From Peteryoungia ipomoeae (GTDB taxonomy: Bacteria > Pseudomonadota > Alphaproteobacteria > Rhizobiales > Rhizobiaceae): a DNA stretch of 64,000 nt. Positions 26,532-36,132 of the stretch are shown here, piece after piece (position 1 is the stretch's first letter; each line of letters starts with the position of its first letter). The position numbers and the translations under genes are program-made. Where the stretch lies: positions 310,001-374,000 of the forward strand of contig NZ_STGV01000004.1 of the NCBI RefSeq assembly GCF_004912165.1, written 5' to 3'. The notes below the pieces were generated by a model. That model was given only the letters and a program-made list of their open reading frames with translations. It made no database searches and was not told the DNA's origin.

Positions 26532-27065
26532 ATGCGCATCGACGCCATCGCCATCGGGAAGAACCCGCCGGAAGACATCAATGTCATCGTTGAAGTTCCG
26601 GTCGGCGGCCATCCTATCAAGTACGAAATGGACAAGGACGCCGGCACGCTTGTGGTCGACCGATTCCTTTACACCCCGATGACCTATCCGGGCAATTACG
26701 GTTTCGTGCCGCATACCCTGTGCAAGGATGGTGATCCGCTCGACGTTCTCATCTGCAACACCCGCCCGCTCGTTCCGGGTTGCGTCATCAACGTACGCCC
26801 GATCGGCGTGATGATGATGGAAGACGACGGTGGCATGGACGAGAAGATCCTCGCCGTTCCCGTACCGAAGCTGACGCGCCGCTACGACAAGATTGCCAAC
26901 TACACCGACCTGCCGGAAATCACGTTGAAGCAGATCCAGCACTTCTTCGAGCACTACAAGGATCTGGAGCCGGGCAAGTGGGTCAAGATCGGCGACTGGC
27001 AGGATGTCGATGTTGCCAAGCAGATTATCCTGGAATCGATCGAGCGCGCCAAGATCGAAAAGTAA
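26532..27065 (+). CDS. ppa: Inorganic pyrophosphatase, family I
   Basis: Hydrolyses pyrophosphate to phosphate, pulling biosynthetic reactions forward. The 177-residue length and all active-site blocks fit a soluble family I enzyme: EVPVGG with the catalytic Glu, [19 protein letters not shown] and the signature DGDPLDVLI with Asp66, Asp68 and Asp71. GGGGTC precedes the start only weakly. It converges on yggU with a 3-base gap; its terminator lies inside the yggU coding sequence. Confidence 0.97.
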   Translation: MRIDAIAIGKNPPEDINVIVEVPVGGHPIKYEMDKDAGTLVVDRFLYTPMTYPGNYGFVPHTLCKDGDPLDVLICNTRPLVPGCVINVRPIGVMMMEDDGGMDEKILAVPVPKLTRRYDKIANYTDLPEITLKQIQHFFEHYKDLEPGKWVKIGDWQDVDVAKQIILESIERAKIEK

Positions 27066-27068
27066 GTC

Positions 27069-27383
27069 TCAGATCGACATCAGACTATCAAGACGTTTTG
27101 CCAAATCCTCCGGGTCGCCATCGATCCGGAGGATTTTTTGTCGGGCAGTATCACCCGATGCGAGTGTTATCGCCGATTTCGGACATTTCAGGCTTTTGCC
27201 CAGGAGGGCGATCAGCGCCTTGTTGGCTTTTCCCTTTTCGGGAACTGCGCTGACGCGTGCCCGCAGATGGGCATGGCCGTCTGCGGTGACTTCGACACTC
27301 TCAAGAATATCGCGCCCGCCATTCGGGGTGAGCCTGATGGTGAGCAGCACATGATCACTGAAGCAACGATAGGGACGGGTCAC
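27069..27383 (-). CDS. yggU: DUF167 (YggU) family protein
   Basis: A 104-residue protein of the YggU/DUF167 family, function unknown. The hallmark block is visible: RLTPNGGRD early, then [21 protein letters not shown] with the conserved basic KGKAN, and [14 protein letters not shown] near the end. I start at GTG 27383, whose G-T-G-A overlaps the yggT stop, indicating translational coupling; a TTG at 27410 gives a longer form with no family match. The 3' third of the gene also carries the plus-strand terminator of ppa (27103-27139). Confidence 0.85.
   Translation of the reverse strand: MTRPYRCFSDHVLLTIRLTPNGGRDILESVEVTADGHAHLRARVSAVPEKGKANKALIALLGKSLKCPKSAITLASGDTARQKILRIDGDPEDLAKRLDSLMSI
27103..27139 (+). 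terminator. Terminator of ppa embedded in the yggU coding sequence
   Basis: AAATCCTCCGG (27103-27113) and CCGGAGGATTT (27126-27136) form a perfect 11-base stem with a 12-base loop, followed by TTT to give TTTTTT. It is a textbook plus-strand terminator 38 bases after the ppa stop, yet lies wholly inside the minus-strand yggU gene. Confidence 0.8.
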
Positions 27384-27670
27384 AGCACCAGCGGCGCAAG
27401 GCTGGTCCAAAGCAGCGAGCGCAGGAAGAAGATGATCAGCAGCACGACAATCGGCGAAATGTCGATACCACCAAGGTCGGGCATGAAGCGGCGGATCGGG
27501 CGCAGCACCGGTTCTGTCACATTGTAGAAGAACTGGCCCAGCATGGCGACGAACCGGTTGCCAGAGTTTATGACGTTGAATGCATACAGCCAGGAGAAGA
27601 TCGCGCTTCCGATTAGAATCCAGGTGAAGATGCTCAGGGCAAGGTCAATCGTTTGCAGCAGTGCGTACAT
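27380..27670 (-). CDS. yggT: YggT family membrane protein
   Basis: A 96-residue inner-membrane protein with two hydrophobic helices, at about residues 5-28 and 70-92. The family signature is present: [16 protein letters not shown], then [33 protein letters not shown]. YggT homologues are linked to osmotic tolerance, cell division or cofactor placement in plastids, without a firm biochemical role. GGAG sits 6 bases before the ATG at 27670, which I prefer to a start four codons earlier. yggU overlaps its stop. Confidence 0.9.
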   Translation of the reverse strand: MYALLQTIDLALSIFTWILIGSAIFSWLYAFNVINSGNRFVAMLGQFFYNVTEPVLRPIRRFMPDLGGIDISPIVVLLIIFFLRSLLWTSLAPLVL

Positions 27671-27794
27671 GCATGTCTCCATTTCGCGGTTGACAGAGAT
27701 GTAGACATTGGCGACTTAACGGACAAGTGGAAGGGGACCACGCATTCCGATTCATGTTTAACGGCGCTCCGTCCCGCAGCCCAAGGTATTTCCA

Positions 27795-29042
27795 ATGCAT
27801 GTTTCTTCGGTCGATGACCGGTTTGCTGCCTTCCGCCATACCTCGTACACCCGCTTCTTCTTCGCCCGCTTTCTGGGTGCGTTCGCCACGCAGATCCTCA
27901 GCGTCTCCGTGGGCTGGCAGATGTATGACCAGACGGGCAATGTGTTTTATCTCGGCCTCATAGGCCTGGTGCAGTTCCTGCCGTCGCTGCTTCTGATCCT
28001 AGTGACCGGCTCTGTTGCCGATCGATATAATCGTCGCGCGATCGTGTCTGTCTGCATGATTGTCAGTTCGGTTTGTGCCGCAGCGCTCCTTGGCCTGACG
28101 GTTGCCGATGCCTTCGAGCCGACCATCGTCTTTGCCATTCTGGTGATCTTCGGCATCGAGCGCGCCTTCGCAGCGCCCGCAGTGCAGTCTCTCGCCCCCA
28201 ATCTGGTGCCGCTCAAGGATCTCTCCAATGCGGTCGCCTGGAATTCCTCCTCCTGGCAGACGGCCTCGATTGTCGGTCCTGTCGCCGGAGGTCTTCTTTA
28301 TGGTGCGAGCCCTATCGTCGCCTATTCCGTATCCTTCGGCTTCTTCACGGCCGCTGCTATCCTCGTCTTTCTGGTCAAGCGGCCGCCCCAGCGGACCTCG
28401 GAAAAGGCGGTTACCGTCGATACGCTGTTCGCCGGGTTCCGCTTCATTTTCGGCGAGAAGGTGGTGCTCGGAGCGATCTCGCTCGATCTGTTCGCCGTGT
28501 TGCTGGGAGGGGCTGTTGCGCTGATGCCGGTCTTCGCGCGTGACATCCTCGATCTCGGCCCCTGGGGACTTGGCCTCTTGCGAGCCGCACCCGGTATCGG
28601 CGCAATCATCGTTGCGATCGGGCTTGCCAGTTTTCCCATCCGGCACAATGCCGGGATGTTCATGTTCATTGGGGTGGCGCTTTTCGGGGCAGGCACCATC
28701 GTCTTCGGGCTTTCGGATGTCGCTTGGCTTTCCATCGTCGCGCTGATGCTGATGGGGGCGGCGGACATGGCGTCTGTCTATGTCCGCGAGACCCTGATTG
28801 CGCTTTGGACGCCGGATGAGGTGCGCGGCCGTGTGAATGCCGTGAACATGGTGTTTGTCGGCGCATCCAACGAACTCGGCGAATTCCGTGCCGGCACCAT
28901 GGCGCATTTCATCGGTCCGGTTCCAGCGGTTGTTATCGGTGGTTTCGGGACGCTCGCGGTTGCCATCGCCTGGGCGCTCGGTTTCCCGCAATTGCGCAAG
29001 ATCGACAATCTCGAAGCGCCGGAGCGTCAGGAACCGCGCTGA
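27795..29042 (+). CDS. MFS transporter, EntS-like exporter
   Basis: A 415-residue major facilitator protein with twelve hydrophobic helices, of the EntS/MFS_3 group (siderophore or drug export). The start FRHTSYTRFFFARFLGAFATQI and the loop 2-3 motif GSVADRYNRRAIV are typical, as is SLAPNLVPLKDLSNAVAWNSSSWQTASIVGP split across helices 4-5. No siderophore genes are near, so the substrate is open. The stop overlaps the convergent amidotransferase gene by 16 bases. Confidence 0.9.
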   Translation: MHVSSVDDRFAAFRHTSYTRFFFARFLGAFATQILSVSVGWQMYDQTGNVFYLGLIGLVQFLPSLLLILVTGSVADRYNRRAIVSVCMIVSSVCAAALLGLTVADAFEPTIVFAILVIFGIERAFAAPAVQSLAPNLVPLKDLSNAVAWNSSSWQTASIVGPVAGGLLYGASPIVAYSVSFGFFTAAAILVFLVKRPPQRTSEKAVTVDTLFAGFRFIFGEKVVLGAISLDLFAVLLGGAVALMPVFARDILDLGPWGLGLLRAAPGIGAIIVAIGLASFPIRHNAGMFMFIGVALFGAGTIVFGLSDVAWLSIVALMLMGAADMASVYVRETLIALWTPDEVRGRVNAVNMVFVGASNELGEFRAGTMAHFIGPVPAVVIGGFGTLAVAIAWALGFPQLRKIDNLEAPERQEPR

Positions 29043-29746
29043 TCTCTTAAGAAGACGAGATCGAGAAACTCCCATAGCCAGGTCCGCAGCGGCGCATCGA
29101 AAATCATGCGCCCTTCCAGGTGTTCGCGGCCCTGCTGCGCATTCGGGAGGATAAAGCGGTGTGCGCCATGCACCACCCAGCGATGCATCATGGCACGGGT
29201 GAGTTCGGCGTGAAACTGTACGCCCCAGGCATTCTCGCCATAGCGAAAGGCCTGGTTCGGATAGACGTCGCCGGTAGCCAGGAGTTTGGCGCCATGCGGC
29301 AGCGAAAAGCCCTCGCGATGGAAATGGTAGACCATCTGAGGCCACTGCATCAGAAGCCGGCCGTGCTCGGTCGGGCGAATGGGATACCAGCCGATTTCGG
29401 TGCGTTGCTCCCGGTCCGCCTCCACCTTTCCACCAAGATGGTTGACGAGCATCTGCGCACCAAGGCAGATCCCGAGATAGGGTTTGTTTTCTCTGAGCGG
29501 GATGCTGAGCCAGTCGATCTCGCGCTTGATGAAATCGTCCGGATCATTCGCGCTCATCGGGCCGCCGAAAACCACCGCGCCAACATGGTCGCTCAGGGTC
29601 CTGGGAAGCGGATCTCCGAGTACAGGGCGACGGATGTCGAGGTGAAACCCTTTTTCCTCGAGCATCTGACCGACGCGTCCCGCGCTCGATCGTTCCTGAT
29701 GCAGAACGACAAGTATGGACCTTGGTGTTGCGGCTTTCTCAATCAT
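29027..29746 (-). CDS. Class I glutamine amidotransferase-like protein
   Basis: A 239-residue stand-alone class I glutamine amidotransferase. The nucleophile is Cys94 in YLGICLGAQ, and the His-Glu pair is His179 and Glu181 in GVQFHAELT, so the triad is complete. Members resemble the GMP synthase amidotransferase domain but lack a synthase domain, and act on glutamine or gamma-glutamyl compounds. The ATG at 29746 overlaps the TerB gene stop by 8 bases, so it belongs to the mitofilin-HemY-TerB transcript. A longer frame from 29905 is an artefact of that overlap. The 3' end overlaps the convergent MFS gene. Confidence 0.85.
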   Translation of the reverse strand: MIEKAATPRSILVVLHQERSSAGRVGQMLEEKGFHLDIRRPVLGDPLPRTLSDHVGAVVFGGPMSANDPDDFIKREIDWLSIPLRENKPYLGICLGAQMLVNHLGGKVEADREQRTEIGWYPIRPTEHGRLLMQWPQMVYHFHREGFSLPHGAKLLATGDVYPNQAFRYGENAWGVQFHAELTRAMMHRWVVHGAHRFILPNAQQGREHLEGRMIFDAPLRTWLWEFLDLVFLRDQRGS

Positions 29747-30215
29747 CCTGCGTCGCGTCGAGTCCGGCCCGATATGCAGCCTCTTGCCTGAGGTGTATGC
29801 TTTCGCGTTGCGAGATACCCAGCAGCTCAGCGACACGCCAGATCGCATGATCCTCCATCTCGCTGCGATCTCCATCCGCATAGACGATGTCCCAGAGGAT
29901 CCCAACGAGATTCAGGCGCTGGTCTACATCGAGTTGGCGTTTTAGCGCGGTCGTGAAGCGATAATAGTCGACCGCGTCGCTTTCCGCTGCCTGCGCCGCG
30001 ACCATCAGTTTTTGAAGAGCCGCTCCATCCAGACCATATTTCTCCTTCAGGATCTCTTCGAGCTTGCGGCGTTCGCGGTCACGAACCACGCCATCCGCCT
30101 CCATGATCTGAAAACAAAGCGCTGCCACCGTGATGCGCGGATCGTCTGGCGCAAGAGCTGCACTTTCGCTTTGCTGTGCCAGTCCCTGGAAGAATGCTTG
30201 CAGTCGCTCGAACAT
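29739..30215 (-). CDS. TerB family protein
   Basis: A 158-residue helical protein with a TerB/DjlA-N-like domain over about residues 20-150 (ALCFQIMEADGVVRDRERRKLEEIL and DIVYADGDRSEMEDHAIWRVAELLGIS). The two acidic ADG-x4-E motifs suit metal binding, as proposed for TerB. Despite the name, rhizobial members need not confer tellurite resistance; no ter genes are here. It begins 9 bases after the HemY stop (CAGGTGG upstream) and overlaps the amidotransferase gene, so it is the fourth gene after hemC-hemD on this strand. Confidence 0.85.
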   Translation of the reverse strand: MFERLQAFFQGLAQQSESAALAPDDPRITVAALCFQIMEADGVVRDRERRKLEEILKEKYGLDGAALQKLMVAAQAAESDAVDYYRFTTALKRQLDVDQRLNLVGILWDIVYADGDRSEMEDHAIWRVAELLGISQRESIHLRQEAAYRAGLDATQDD

Positions 30216-30224
30216 GGCCACCTG

Positions 30225-31889
30225 TCAGAAAAGTTTCAGTCGTGTCTTCGGTTCCAGATCCTGAAGGTTCGGATCCTTGACGCCCGGGTCGTCCGGAGGG
30301 CGGCCGAAGAAGGGTTCGACAATCTTGTCGTCAGTCGTCGTCGCAGGCGCAGGCGAGGATGGCGCTGCAGCTGTCAGTGCGGCAGGTGTGATGTCGACCG
30401 ATGGCTTTGCCCGCGCAGGTGCGCTCGGTTCAACGGTGCTGGTTCCATTCAAAGCCTCTGCCGGCTGGTGCAGCTCGGCTGGGCGGGTGGTGCCCGAGGT
30501 CGCAACGGGCGTTAGAGAAGGCGTTACGGGAGGCAATGCTGCAACGGCGGTTTCGCCGGGCGATGCAGCTCCCTCCTCGACGGGACCTTCCAATTGACCA
30601 AAAGGCATTTTCCACTCGAAGGCATCGATCTTGCCGCTGACAGGGGAAATCGGCATCCACTTGTCCGAAACCTGGCCGTCTGCGATCCAGCACTCGTCGC
30701 GTGGTGCCTTCAACGCATGTGCCATCCAGTGGCGGACACGGCCCTGATCTCCTGTATCGGCTTCCTCGATATCGGCCAGCAGCAGGTAGACCCGCTCGCG
30801 CGATGCCATTCGGGCTGCGGCCTCTGCCTTCTGGCGTGCCTTGGAGAATTCTCCGGCATCGAGTGCAGCTTCTGCCACCGACAGCAGCGAGTAATAGTTG
30901 TTGGGCTTCAGAGCTTCCAGCTTGTCGGCCTTTTTCAACCGATCGACTGCGCTGTCACCGGATCTGAGACGCATGTAGAGCTGCGCGACTTCCGGATGGG
31001 GCTGTTGGCGCCAGGCTTGCTCCAGGATATGGGCTGCCTTTCGCAGATTGTCTTCGCGCTGATAGGCTCGCGCCGCGACGATCGAGGCCGGCACCAGATC
31101 CTTGGCCAGCTTGATGGCTTTCATCGCCGTGTCCCGCGCACCAGAAGGGTCGGCTTCCAGCTGGCTTTCGGCCTTGGCCGTCAAAAGCACCGCCTTCAGC
31201 CGGTCCGCCTCGTGACGGTCGAGCACATTGGCGATGCGTTGCTGGTCCAGCAAGCGAACTGCGTCATCGAAGTGGCCAGCGCGAGAGCGGTGCTCAAGCG
31301 TCGCCTTCGCAGCCCAGGGCAGATAAGGAGCGTGTTCTGCTGCGGTCTCGGCGTATTGGCGGGCCGCTTCGTGGGCCCCGAGCCGGGTCGCCTCGACATA
31401 CAGGCCCCGAAGTCCCAGTTCGCGCGTTTCGGGATCATCTGCCATCCGCTGAAACAGTTGCCTGGCTTCGTCATGGCGGCCTTCGATCAGCGCTGCCTGC
31501 GCGTCGAGGACCATGATCAATGGCTCCTGATCGGCGCGGATCAGGCTGCGCGCGCGCGAACTCATGCGCCGTGCCAGAACCGCATTGCCGGCACCGGCCG
31601 CAATCAGGCCTGTCGACAGCGCCTGGTATCCGCGGTCACGCTTGCGAGCGCGAAAATACCGCTTCATCGCATGAGGTGAGGTCCAGAGGCTACGCAAAAG
31701 CCACCAGGCCACCATGGTGACGACAATCAAGGCGACCAGCGCCGTAATCGCAACGATCAGATCTGTCTGATAACGTTGGCCTTGCCATTCCAGCCACAAA
31801 TCGCCGGGTCGATCCGCGATCCAGGAAAAGCCATAACCGACGGCCAGTACCAGGAGAAAGAAAAAGAGAAGCTTAACTACCGTCTGCAT
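30225..31889 (-). CDS. hemY: HemY-N domain inner-membrane TPR protein
   Basis: A 554-residue protein of the HemY family (the proteobacterial HemX-HemY type, not protoporphyrinogen oxidase). Two membrane helices lie at about residues 3-22 and 43-66, then a cytoplasmic or periplasmic array of TPR-like helical repeats to about 400 (LGLRGLYVEATRLGAHEAARQYAE and similar). The last 130 residues are Pro/Ala/Thr-rich and disordered. It begins 3 bases after the mitofilin stop. Its role in haem supply is unproven; the constant pairing with hemCD and mitofilin suggests an envelope scaffold function. Confidence 0.88.
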   Translation of the reverse strand: MQTVVKLLFFFLLVLAVGYGFSWIADRPGDLWLEWQGQRYQTDLIVAITALVALIVVTMVAWWLLRSLWTSPHAMKRYFRARKRDRGYQALSTGLIAAGAGNAVLARRMSSRARSLIRADQEPLIMVLDAQAALIEGRHDEARQLFQRMADDPETRELGLRGLYVEATRLGAHEAARQYAETAAEHAPYLPWAAKATLEHRSRAGHFDDAVRLLDQQRIANVLDRHEADRLKAVLLTAKAESQLEADPSGARDTAMKAIKLAKDLVPASIVAARAYQREDNLRKAAHILEQAWRQQPHPEVAQLYMRLRSGDSAVDRLKKADKLEALKPNNYYSLLSVAEAALDAGEFSKARQKAEAAARMASRERVYLLLADIEEADTGDQGRVRHWMAHALKAPRDECWIADGQVSDKWMPISPVSGKIDAFEWKMPFGQLEGPVEEGAASPGETAVAALPPVTPSLTPVATSGTTRPAELHQPAEALNGTSTVEPSAPARAKPSVDITPAALTAAAPSSPAPATTTDDKIVEPFFGRPPDDPGVKDPNLQDLEPKTRLKLF

Positions 31890-31892
31890 GGA

Positions 31893-33230
31893 TCAGCCCT
31901 CTCTTCCGGCAACGGTCTGGGCAAGCGCCTGGCTGACGGCCTCTTCAGCCTTGATACGGGCATCGAGCTTCTCTGCAAACGCCTGTGATGCGGTCTTCCC
32001 GGCCTCCGGCAGCGCCTGCCACTCCAGGTGGGCGCCCTTCACATCGCCATTTTTGAGCTTGTCCTCGATGCGTGCAACAAGCGCTTCCGGTGTATCGCCC
32101 TCGACATTGCCGATCGGCCGAACCTTGACCAGGGAGCGGGCGCTCGAGAGCAGGCGATCACTCCAGCTCTCCCCTTCGGCAGGTGCGTGGATTGCGGCAA
32201 GGATATCATCCGCAACCGGAGCGAAATCCCGAGAAAGATCAACACGAGACGGGACGCCAGCCTTTGCAATGCCGGAAAGCGCCTGGACCGTCGGGTCTTC
32301 AGGCGCGATGCTGCGGAGCGCCTCAAGTTCGGACAGGAAGGGGCCGCCGCGGTCGATTGCCGTCTTCAGACCGGCAAGGGCAATCGCGCGCGCCATCTCG
32401 ACGTCGTTGCGTGGTTCTTCCAGCCGCTTTTCTGCGTCTGCCAGACGCTGATTGCTGTCTTCCAGGCTTGTGCGGTTTTGTTCAATTTCGGTTCTCAGCG
32501 CGGCGATGGCCTGATTGGCGCTGTTGAGTTGGGCACGCAACGCGTCGAGCGCTGCAGTATCCGGCTGTGGAGCCGGCTGGTTGGCCTGTGCGGCGACAGA
32601 GTTTTCCAGCGCGGCCAACCTTTCCTGCAATTTCGGATCTTCGGTTGCCGGGTCAGACGGAAGGGAGGCCAGCTTGGCGGAAAGTTGTTCGACTTCGGAT
32701 CTCAGTATTGCCAGATCTTCGGTCGCGGGCGCTGGGGTTTGAGTGGAGACATCTTCAGGTCCCATGCTCGGTAACACCCCGGCATATTGCATGCTGCCAG
32801 CCAGCGCGAGAGCGACAAGCCCGCCAAGAATGCCCGAGGCAACCAGTGTCGACGTCGATGGGCCGGAGCGCTGGGTGGACGGGATCGGCGCGGCAGGCTC
32901 TCTTGCAGCCGCTTCACTCGGCGGCGTTTCCGGCGAGGGGGCTGAGGCTTGGGCGGCATCACGCTCGAGTGGGGTGCCGTCGCCGCCAATCCCTGCTGCG
33001 CCGATGTCCTCGGTTGTCACGCTGTCTTTCTCAGACTGCGGATCTTCCTGATTGGGCCCGTTGGATTGTGGGTTGGCGTCGAGCGGTGCGACACTGTCAT
33101 CCAGCGGCGCGGTTGCCGCATCCGCCGCTGTCTCAGTTTCGGCGCCACTCCGCGCTTCGTCAGCCTTCAGATCAATGGTGACCGGCTCTTGCGGAGCTTT
33201 CGATCGACGCGGGGGCTTTCCGGACACCAT
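31893..33230 (-). CDS. Alphaproteobacterial mitofilin (Mic60) homologue
   Basis: A 445-residue inner-membrane protein. The first 125 residues are acidic, Pro/Ala-rich and disordered, a single membrane helix lies at about 127-150 (SGILGGLVALALAGSMQYAG), a coiled coil at about 165-285 (repeated leucine and glutamate heptads), and the mitofilin C-terminal domain at about 300-445 (RVDLSRDFAPVADDILAA; GDTPEALVARIEDKLKNGDVKGAHLEW). Mic60 bends membranes at crista junctions; bacterial forms are placed at intracytoplasmic membrane necks or envelope contacts. It lies between hemD and hemY, the position known for the bacterial gene. Confidence 0.85.
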   Translation of the reverse strand: MVSGKPPRRSKAPQEPVTIDLKADEARSGAETETAADAATAPLDDSVAPLDANPQSNGPNQEDPQSEKDSVTTEDIGAAGIGGDGTPLERDAAQASAPSPETPPSEAAAREPAAPIPSTQRSGPSTSTLVASGILGGLVALALAGSMQYAGVLPSMGPEDVSTQTPAPATEDLAILRSEVEQLSAKLASLPSDPATEDPKLQERLAALENSVAAQANQPAPQPDTAALDALRAQLNSANQAIAALRTEIEQNRTSLEDSNQRLADAEKRLEEPRNDVEMARAIALAGLKTAIDRGGPFLSELEALRSIAPEDPTVQALSGIAKAGVPSRVDLSRDFAPVADDILAAIHAPAEGESWSDRLLSSARSLVKVRPIGNVEGDTPEALVARIEDKLKNGDVKGAHLEWQALPEAGKTASQAFAEKLDARIKAEEAVSQALAQTVAGREG

Positions 33231-33304
33231 GGCAACCTCTCAATTTCATCAGCAGCTTTAAAGGTAGTCAGTGACACCTAGGAAGGAAAGGGTGAAGATC
33301 CCAT

Positions 33305-34033
33305 TTAGCGCACGCACCTGTCGAGCAATTGAAGCAATAAATCTTCCCGAGGTTCCATCGGAAAGCAGGCTCTCGCTTGCTTTTCGGGCGATAGAGATGT
33401 GGCAATCTTTTCACTCAGGCAGAAAAACTTCGCACGAGACCAAGTGGCGGGCTGAGCCTTGGCAACCTCCTCGAAGCGCCTCGCACTTTCGGAAGAGTAG
33501 AGCAGAACGGCATCCGGCTGAGCCTTTGAAAGCGTCCCTAGCGTCGCGGCGTCCGGCTCCGCCGACAGCATGCGATAGCAGATACGCAGGTCGAGGCGCA
33601 GGCCATTCGCCGAAAGCGCCTCCTCCAGATCAGGGCTACGCGGCTCGCCAGCGAGATAGACGAGCCTGCCGCCGGTTATAGGGCTTATCGATTGCAGCAA
33701 CTGGGAGGCAAGGTTGCGTCCGTCGCCGGACCCCGAGGTCGTTGTCGAAAAGCCGAGCGTTCGCGCCGCCTCTTCAGTTCGCTGGCCAACGGCGTAGAGT
33801 GGCAGTCGCCGATAGGCGTCTATTGTGCCTTCCGGGGCCGTGGCGAGGGCACGCAGTGCTTCCGAGCTCGTCACGATCACGGCGGCGGCATCGTCAGGCG
33901 GCGGCGAAAGCAGGGCTGAAGTGGTGTGTTGCGCCTGCATCAACGGCAGCAGGATCGGCGTATGGCCGCGTGCTTCAAGTGCTGCGGCCGTGCGCGCTGC
34001 CGATGGCTGAGGGCGCGTCACGACCACCCGCAT
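33305..34033 (-). CDS. hemD: Uroporphyrinogen-III synthase
   Basis: Closes hydroxymethylbilane to uroporphyrinogen III, flipping ring D, in tetrapyrrole synthesis. The 242-residue protein begins MRVVVTRPQPSAARTAAALE and contains the weakly conserved HemD blocks (VIVTSSEALRAL; LPLYAVGQRTEEAARTLGF; LLYSSESARRF). HemD is poorly conserved in sequence, so context matters: it starts 1 base after the hemC stop with GGAG upstream. An in-frame extension to 34159 lies inside hemC and is rejected. Confidence 0.9.
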   Translation of the reverse strand: MRVVVTRPQPSAARTAAALEARGHTPILLPLMQAQHTTSALLSPPPDDAAAVIVTSSEALRALATAPEGTIDAYRRLPLYAVGQRTEEAARTLGFSTTTSGSGDGRNLASQLLQSISPITGGRLVYLAGEPRSPDLEEALSANGLRLDLRICYRMLSAEPDAATLGTLSKAQPDAVLLYSSESARRFEEVAKAQPATWSRAKFFCLSEKIATSLSPEKQARACFPMEPREDLLLQLLDRCVR

Positions 34034-34034
34034 G

Positions 34035-34964
34035 TCAACTCCAGCTATCGAAGAAGTCCGTGCCGGCTTTGGCGCGGATCGCCTCGCCCGCGGATCGTCC
34101 GAGGATTTCGGCCTGATGCGTTTCGCCGTCAATTTTGGTGTCGTGCCAGCGCGTGCCATCCGGGGTAAGGATCATGCCTGAGAAGCGGATACTGGACCCG
34201 TCGACAGTGGCATAGCCGGCAATCGGCGTGCGGCAGGACCCATCGAGTGCAGCCAGGAAGGCACGTTCACAGGTCACCGCGTCAAAAGTGGCCCGGTCGT
34301 TGATGGCATCCAGGAGGTCGTGGATGCGGCGATCGCCAATGCGACTTTCAATGCAGATTGCCCCCTGGGCTGGCGCCGGCGGGAATTCAGCGGGATCAAG
34401 CAGCTGGGTCGGGACATCGGTTTTGCCGAGACGCTTCAATCCTGCGAACGCAAGCAGGGTAGCGTCCACTTCGCCTTCAGCGAGCTTTCGCAAACGGGTG
34501 TCGACGAGGCCGCGGAAGGTAATGACATTGATATCGGGGCGCAAACGGCGGATCAGCGCCTGGCGGCGCAGGGAGGACGAGCCGACCGTGGCTGCAATTG
34601 GAAGCTCGGCCAGCGTCGGAGCGGTGCGTCCCACGACAGCGTCGCGCGCATCTTCGCGCGGCAAGTATGCTGACAGCATCAGGCCGTCGGGAAGCTTCGT
34701 CGGCATGTCCTTGGAGGAGTGGACGGCGAAATCAAGGTCGCCGGACAGCAGCTGCTCTTCAAGCTCTTCGGTGAAAAGCCCCTTGCCACCGATTTCCGAC
34801 AAGGCCCGGTCCGTGATCCGGTCGCCCTTCGTCGAGAGCACCACAATCTCGAACATTTCCTCTGGCAGACCATGCGCGACCATCAGCCTTGCGCGGGTTT
34901 CCGAGGCCTGAGCCAGTGCCAGCGGGCTACCGCGCGTGCCGATGCGAAAAGGTTTTGTTTGCAT
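34035..34964 (-). CDS. hemC: Porphobilinogen deaminase (hydroxymethylbilane synthase)
   Basis: Assembles four porphobilinogens into hydroxymethylbilane. The 309-residue protein has the standard start [15 protein letters not shown], the active-site Asp block VHSSKDMPT, and the dipyrromethane-bearing Cys244 in [11 protein letters not shown]. The ATG at 34964 has GGACAAG upstream; the longer frame from 35021 runs towards tsaD without homology. It is the first gene of the minus-strand hem-mitofilin cluster and is divergent from tsaD across a 73-base gap. Confidence 0.96.
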   Translation of the reverse strand: MQTKPFRIGTRGSPLALAQASETRARLMVAHGLPEEMFEIVVLSTKGDRITDRALSEIGGKGLFTEELEEQLLSGDLDFAVHSSKDMPTKLPDGLMLSAYLPREDARDAVVGRTAPTLAELPIAATVGSSSLRRQALIRRLRPDINVITFRGLVDTRLRKLAEGEVDATLLAFAGLKRLGKTDVPTQLLDPAEFPPAPAQGAICIESRIGDRRIHDLLDAINDRATFDAVTCERAFLAALDGSCRTPIAGYATVDGSSIRFSGMILTPDGTRWHDTKIDGETHQAEILGRSAGEAIRAKAGTDFFDSWS

Positions 34965-35037
34965 CTGAACTTGTCCGTTGTTACCGACGATTTTCGTAAA
35001 CGGGTTTCCTCTGAACCGCAATCAATGAACGGATTTC

Positions 35038-36132
35038 ATGATCGCCAACTTGCGCATTCTTGGCATTGAAACCAGTTGTGACGAAACGGCTGCCGCCATT
35101 GTCACGAGGCTTGCCGATGGGTCTGCAGTGACCGAGGCGGATGTCGTTTTAAGCCAGCTCGACGAACACAGCGCCTATGGCGGCGTGGTTCCCGAGATTG
35201 CAGCCCGCGCTCATGTTGATGCGCTGGACACGCTCATCGAGGAGGCACTTCAGCGCGCCGGCATCACCCTTAGAGAGGTGGACGCGATCGCTGCGACATC
35301 TGGTCCCGGTCTGATCGGTGGGCTTCTCGTCGGCCTGATGACGGGCAAGGCACTCGCGCGGGCGACCGGCAAACCGCTCTATGCCATCAACCATCTGGAG
35401 GGGCACGCGCTGACTGCCCGCCTTACTGATGGTGTCACGTTCCCCTATCTCATGCTCCTGGTTTCGGGAGGCCACACGCAGCTCGTTCTGGTCAAGGGCG
35501 TCGGTGCGTATGAGCGTTGGGGCACGACGATCGACGATGCGCTGGGCGAGGCCTTCGACAAGACGGCGAAGCTGCTGGGGCTGCCCTATCCCGGTGGTCC
35601 AGCCGTCGAGCGCGCCGCGGCAAGTGGAAATCCAAAACGATTCGCATTTCCTCGTCCTCTGGTCGGTGAAGCCCGCCTCGACTTCTCCTTTTCCGGCCTG
35701 AAGACTGCGGTCCGTCAGGCGGCCGAAAGCATTGCGCCCGTTTCAGATCAGGATATCTCCGACATTTGCGCCTCCTTCCAGCACGCGATTTCGCGCACAC
35801 TAAAGGACCGGATTGGTCGCGGTTTGCAGCGCTTTCGCGAAACCTATCCTGAGATCACAGCGCCGGCACTGGTCGTCGCAGGCGGCGTGGCGGCAAACAA
35901 GGACGTGCGCCACACGCTCGACACGCTGTGTGCGGAGCATGGTTTCCGTTTTGTCGCGCCGCCGCATCATCTTTGCACAGACAATGCGGTGATGATCGCC
36001 TGGGCCGGGTTGGAGCGTATGGCGCTCGGACTCCCGGCGGACGAGCTAACGGTCGCGCCACGGTCGCGCTGGCCGCTGGATCAGGATGCCAAGGCCTTGC
36101 TTGCCTATGGAAAACGGGGAGCCAAGGCGTGA
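35038..36132 (+). CDS. tsaD: tRNA N6-threonylcarbamoyladenosine (t6A37) transferase subunit
   Basis: Transfers threonylcarbamoyl from TC-AMP to A37 of ANN-decoding tRNAs, with TsaB and TsaE, which are not in the window. The 364-residue protein has the start [15 protein letters not shown], the metal-binding His119 and His123 in NHLEGH, and the ATP loops [12 protein letters not shown] and VAGGVAANK. The gpsA start codon overlaps its stop (GTGA), so the two are coupled; tsaD-gpsA-yciI is a recurrent order in Rhizobiales. Confidence 0.96.
   Translation: MIANLRILGIETSCDETAAAIVTRLADGSAVTEADVVLSQLDEHSAYGGVVPEIAARAHVDALDTLIEEALQRAGITLREVDAIAATSGPGLIGGLLVGLMTGKALARATGKPLYAINHLEGHALTARLTDGVTFPYLMLLVSGGHTQLVLVKGVGAYERWGTTIDDALGEAFDKTAKLLGLPYPGGPAVERAAASGNPKRFAFPRPLVGEARLDFSFSGLKTAVRQAAESIAPVSDQDISDICASFQHAISRTLKDRIGRGLQRFRETYPEITAPALVVAGGVAANKDVRHTLDTLCAEHGFRFVAPPHHLCTDNAVMIAWAGLERMALGLPADELTVAPRSRWPLDQDAKALLAYGKRGAKA

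Noticed and set aside
34033-34159. N-terminal extension of hemD
   Set aside because: Lies inside hemC coding sequence; the family start is at 34033.
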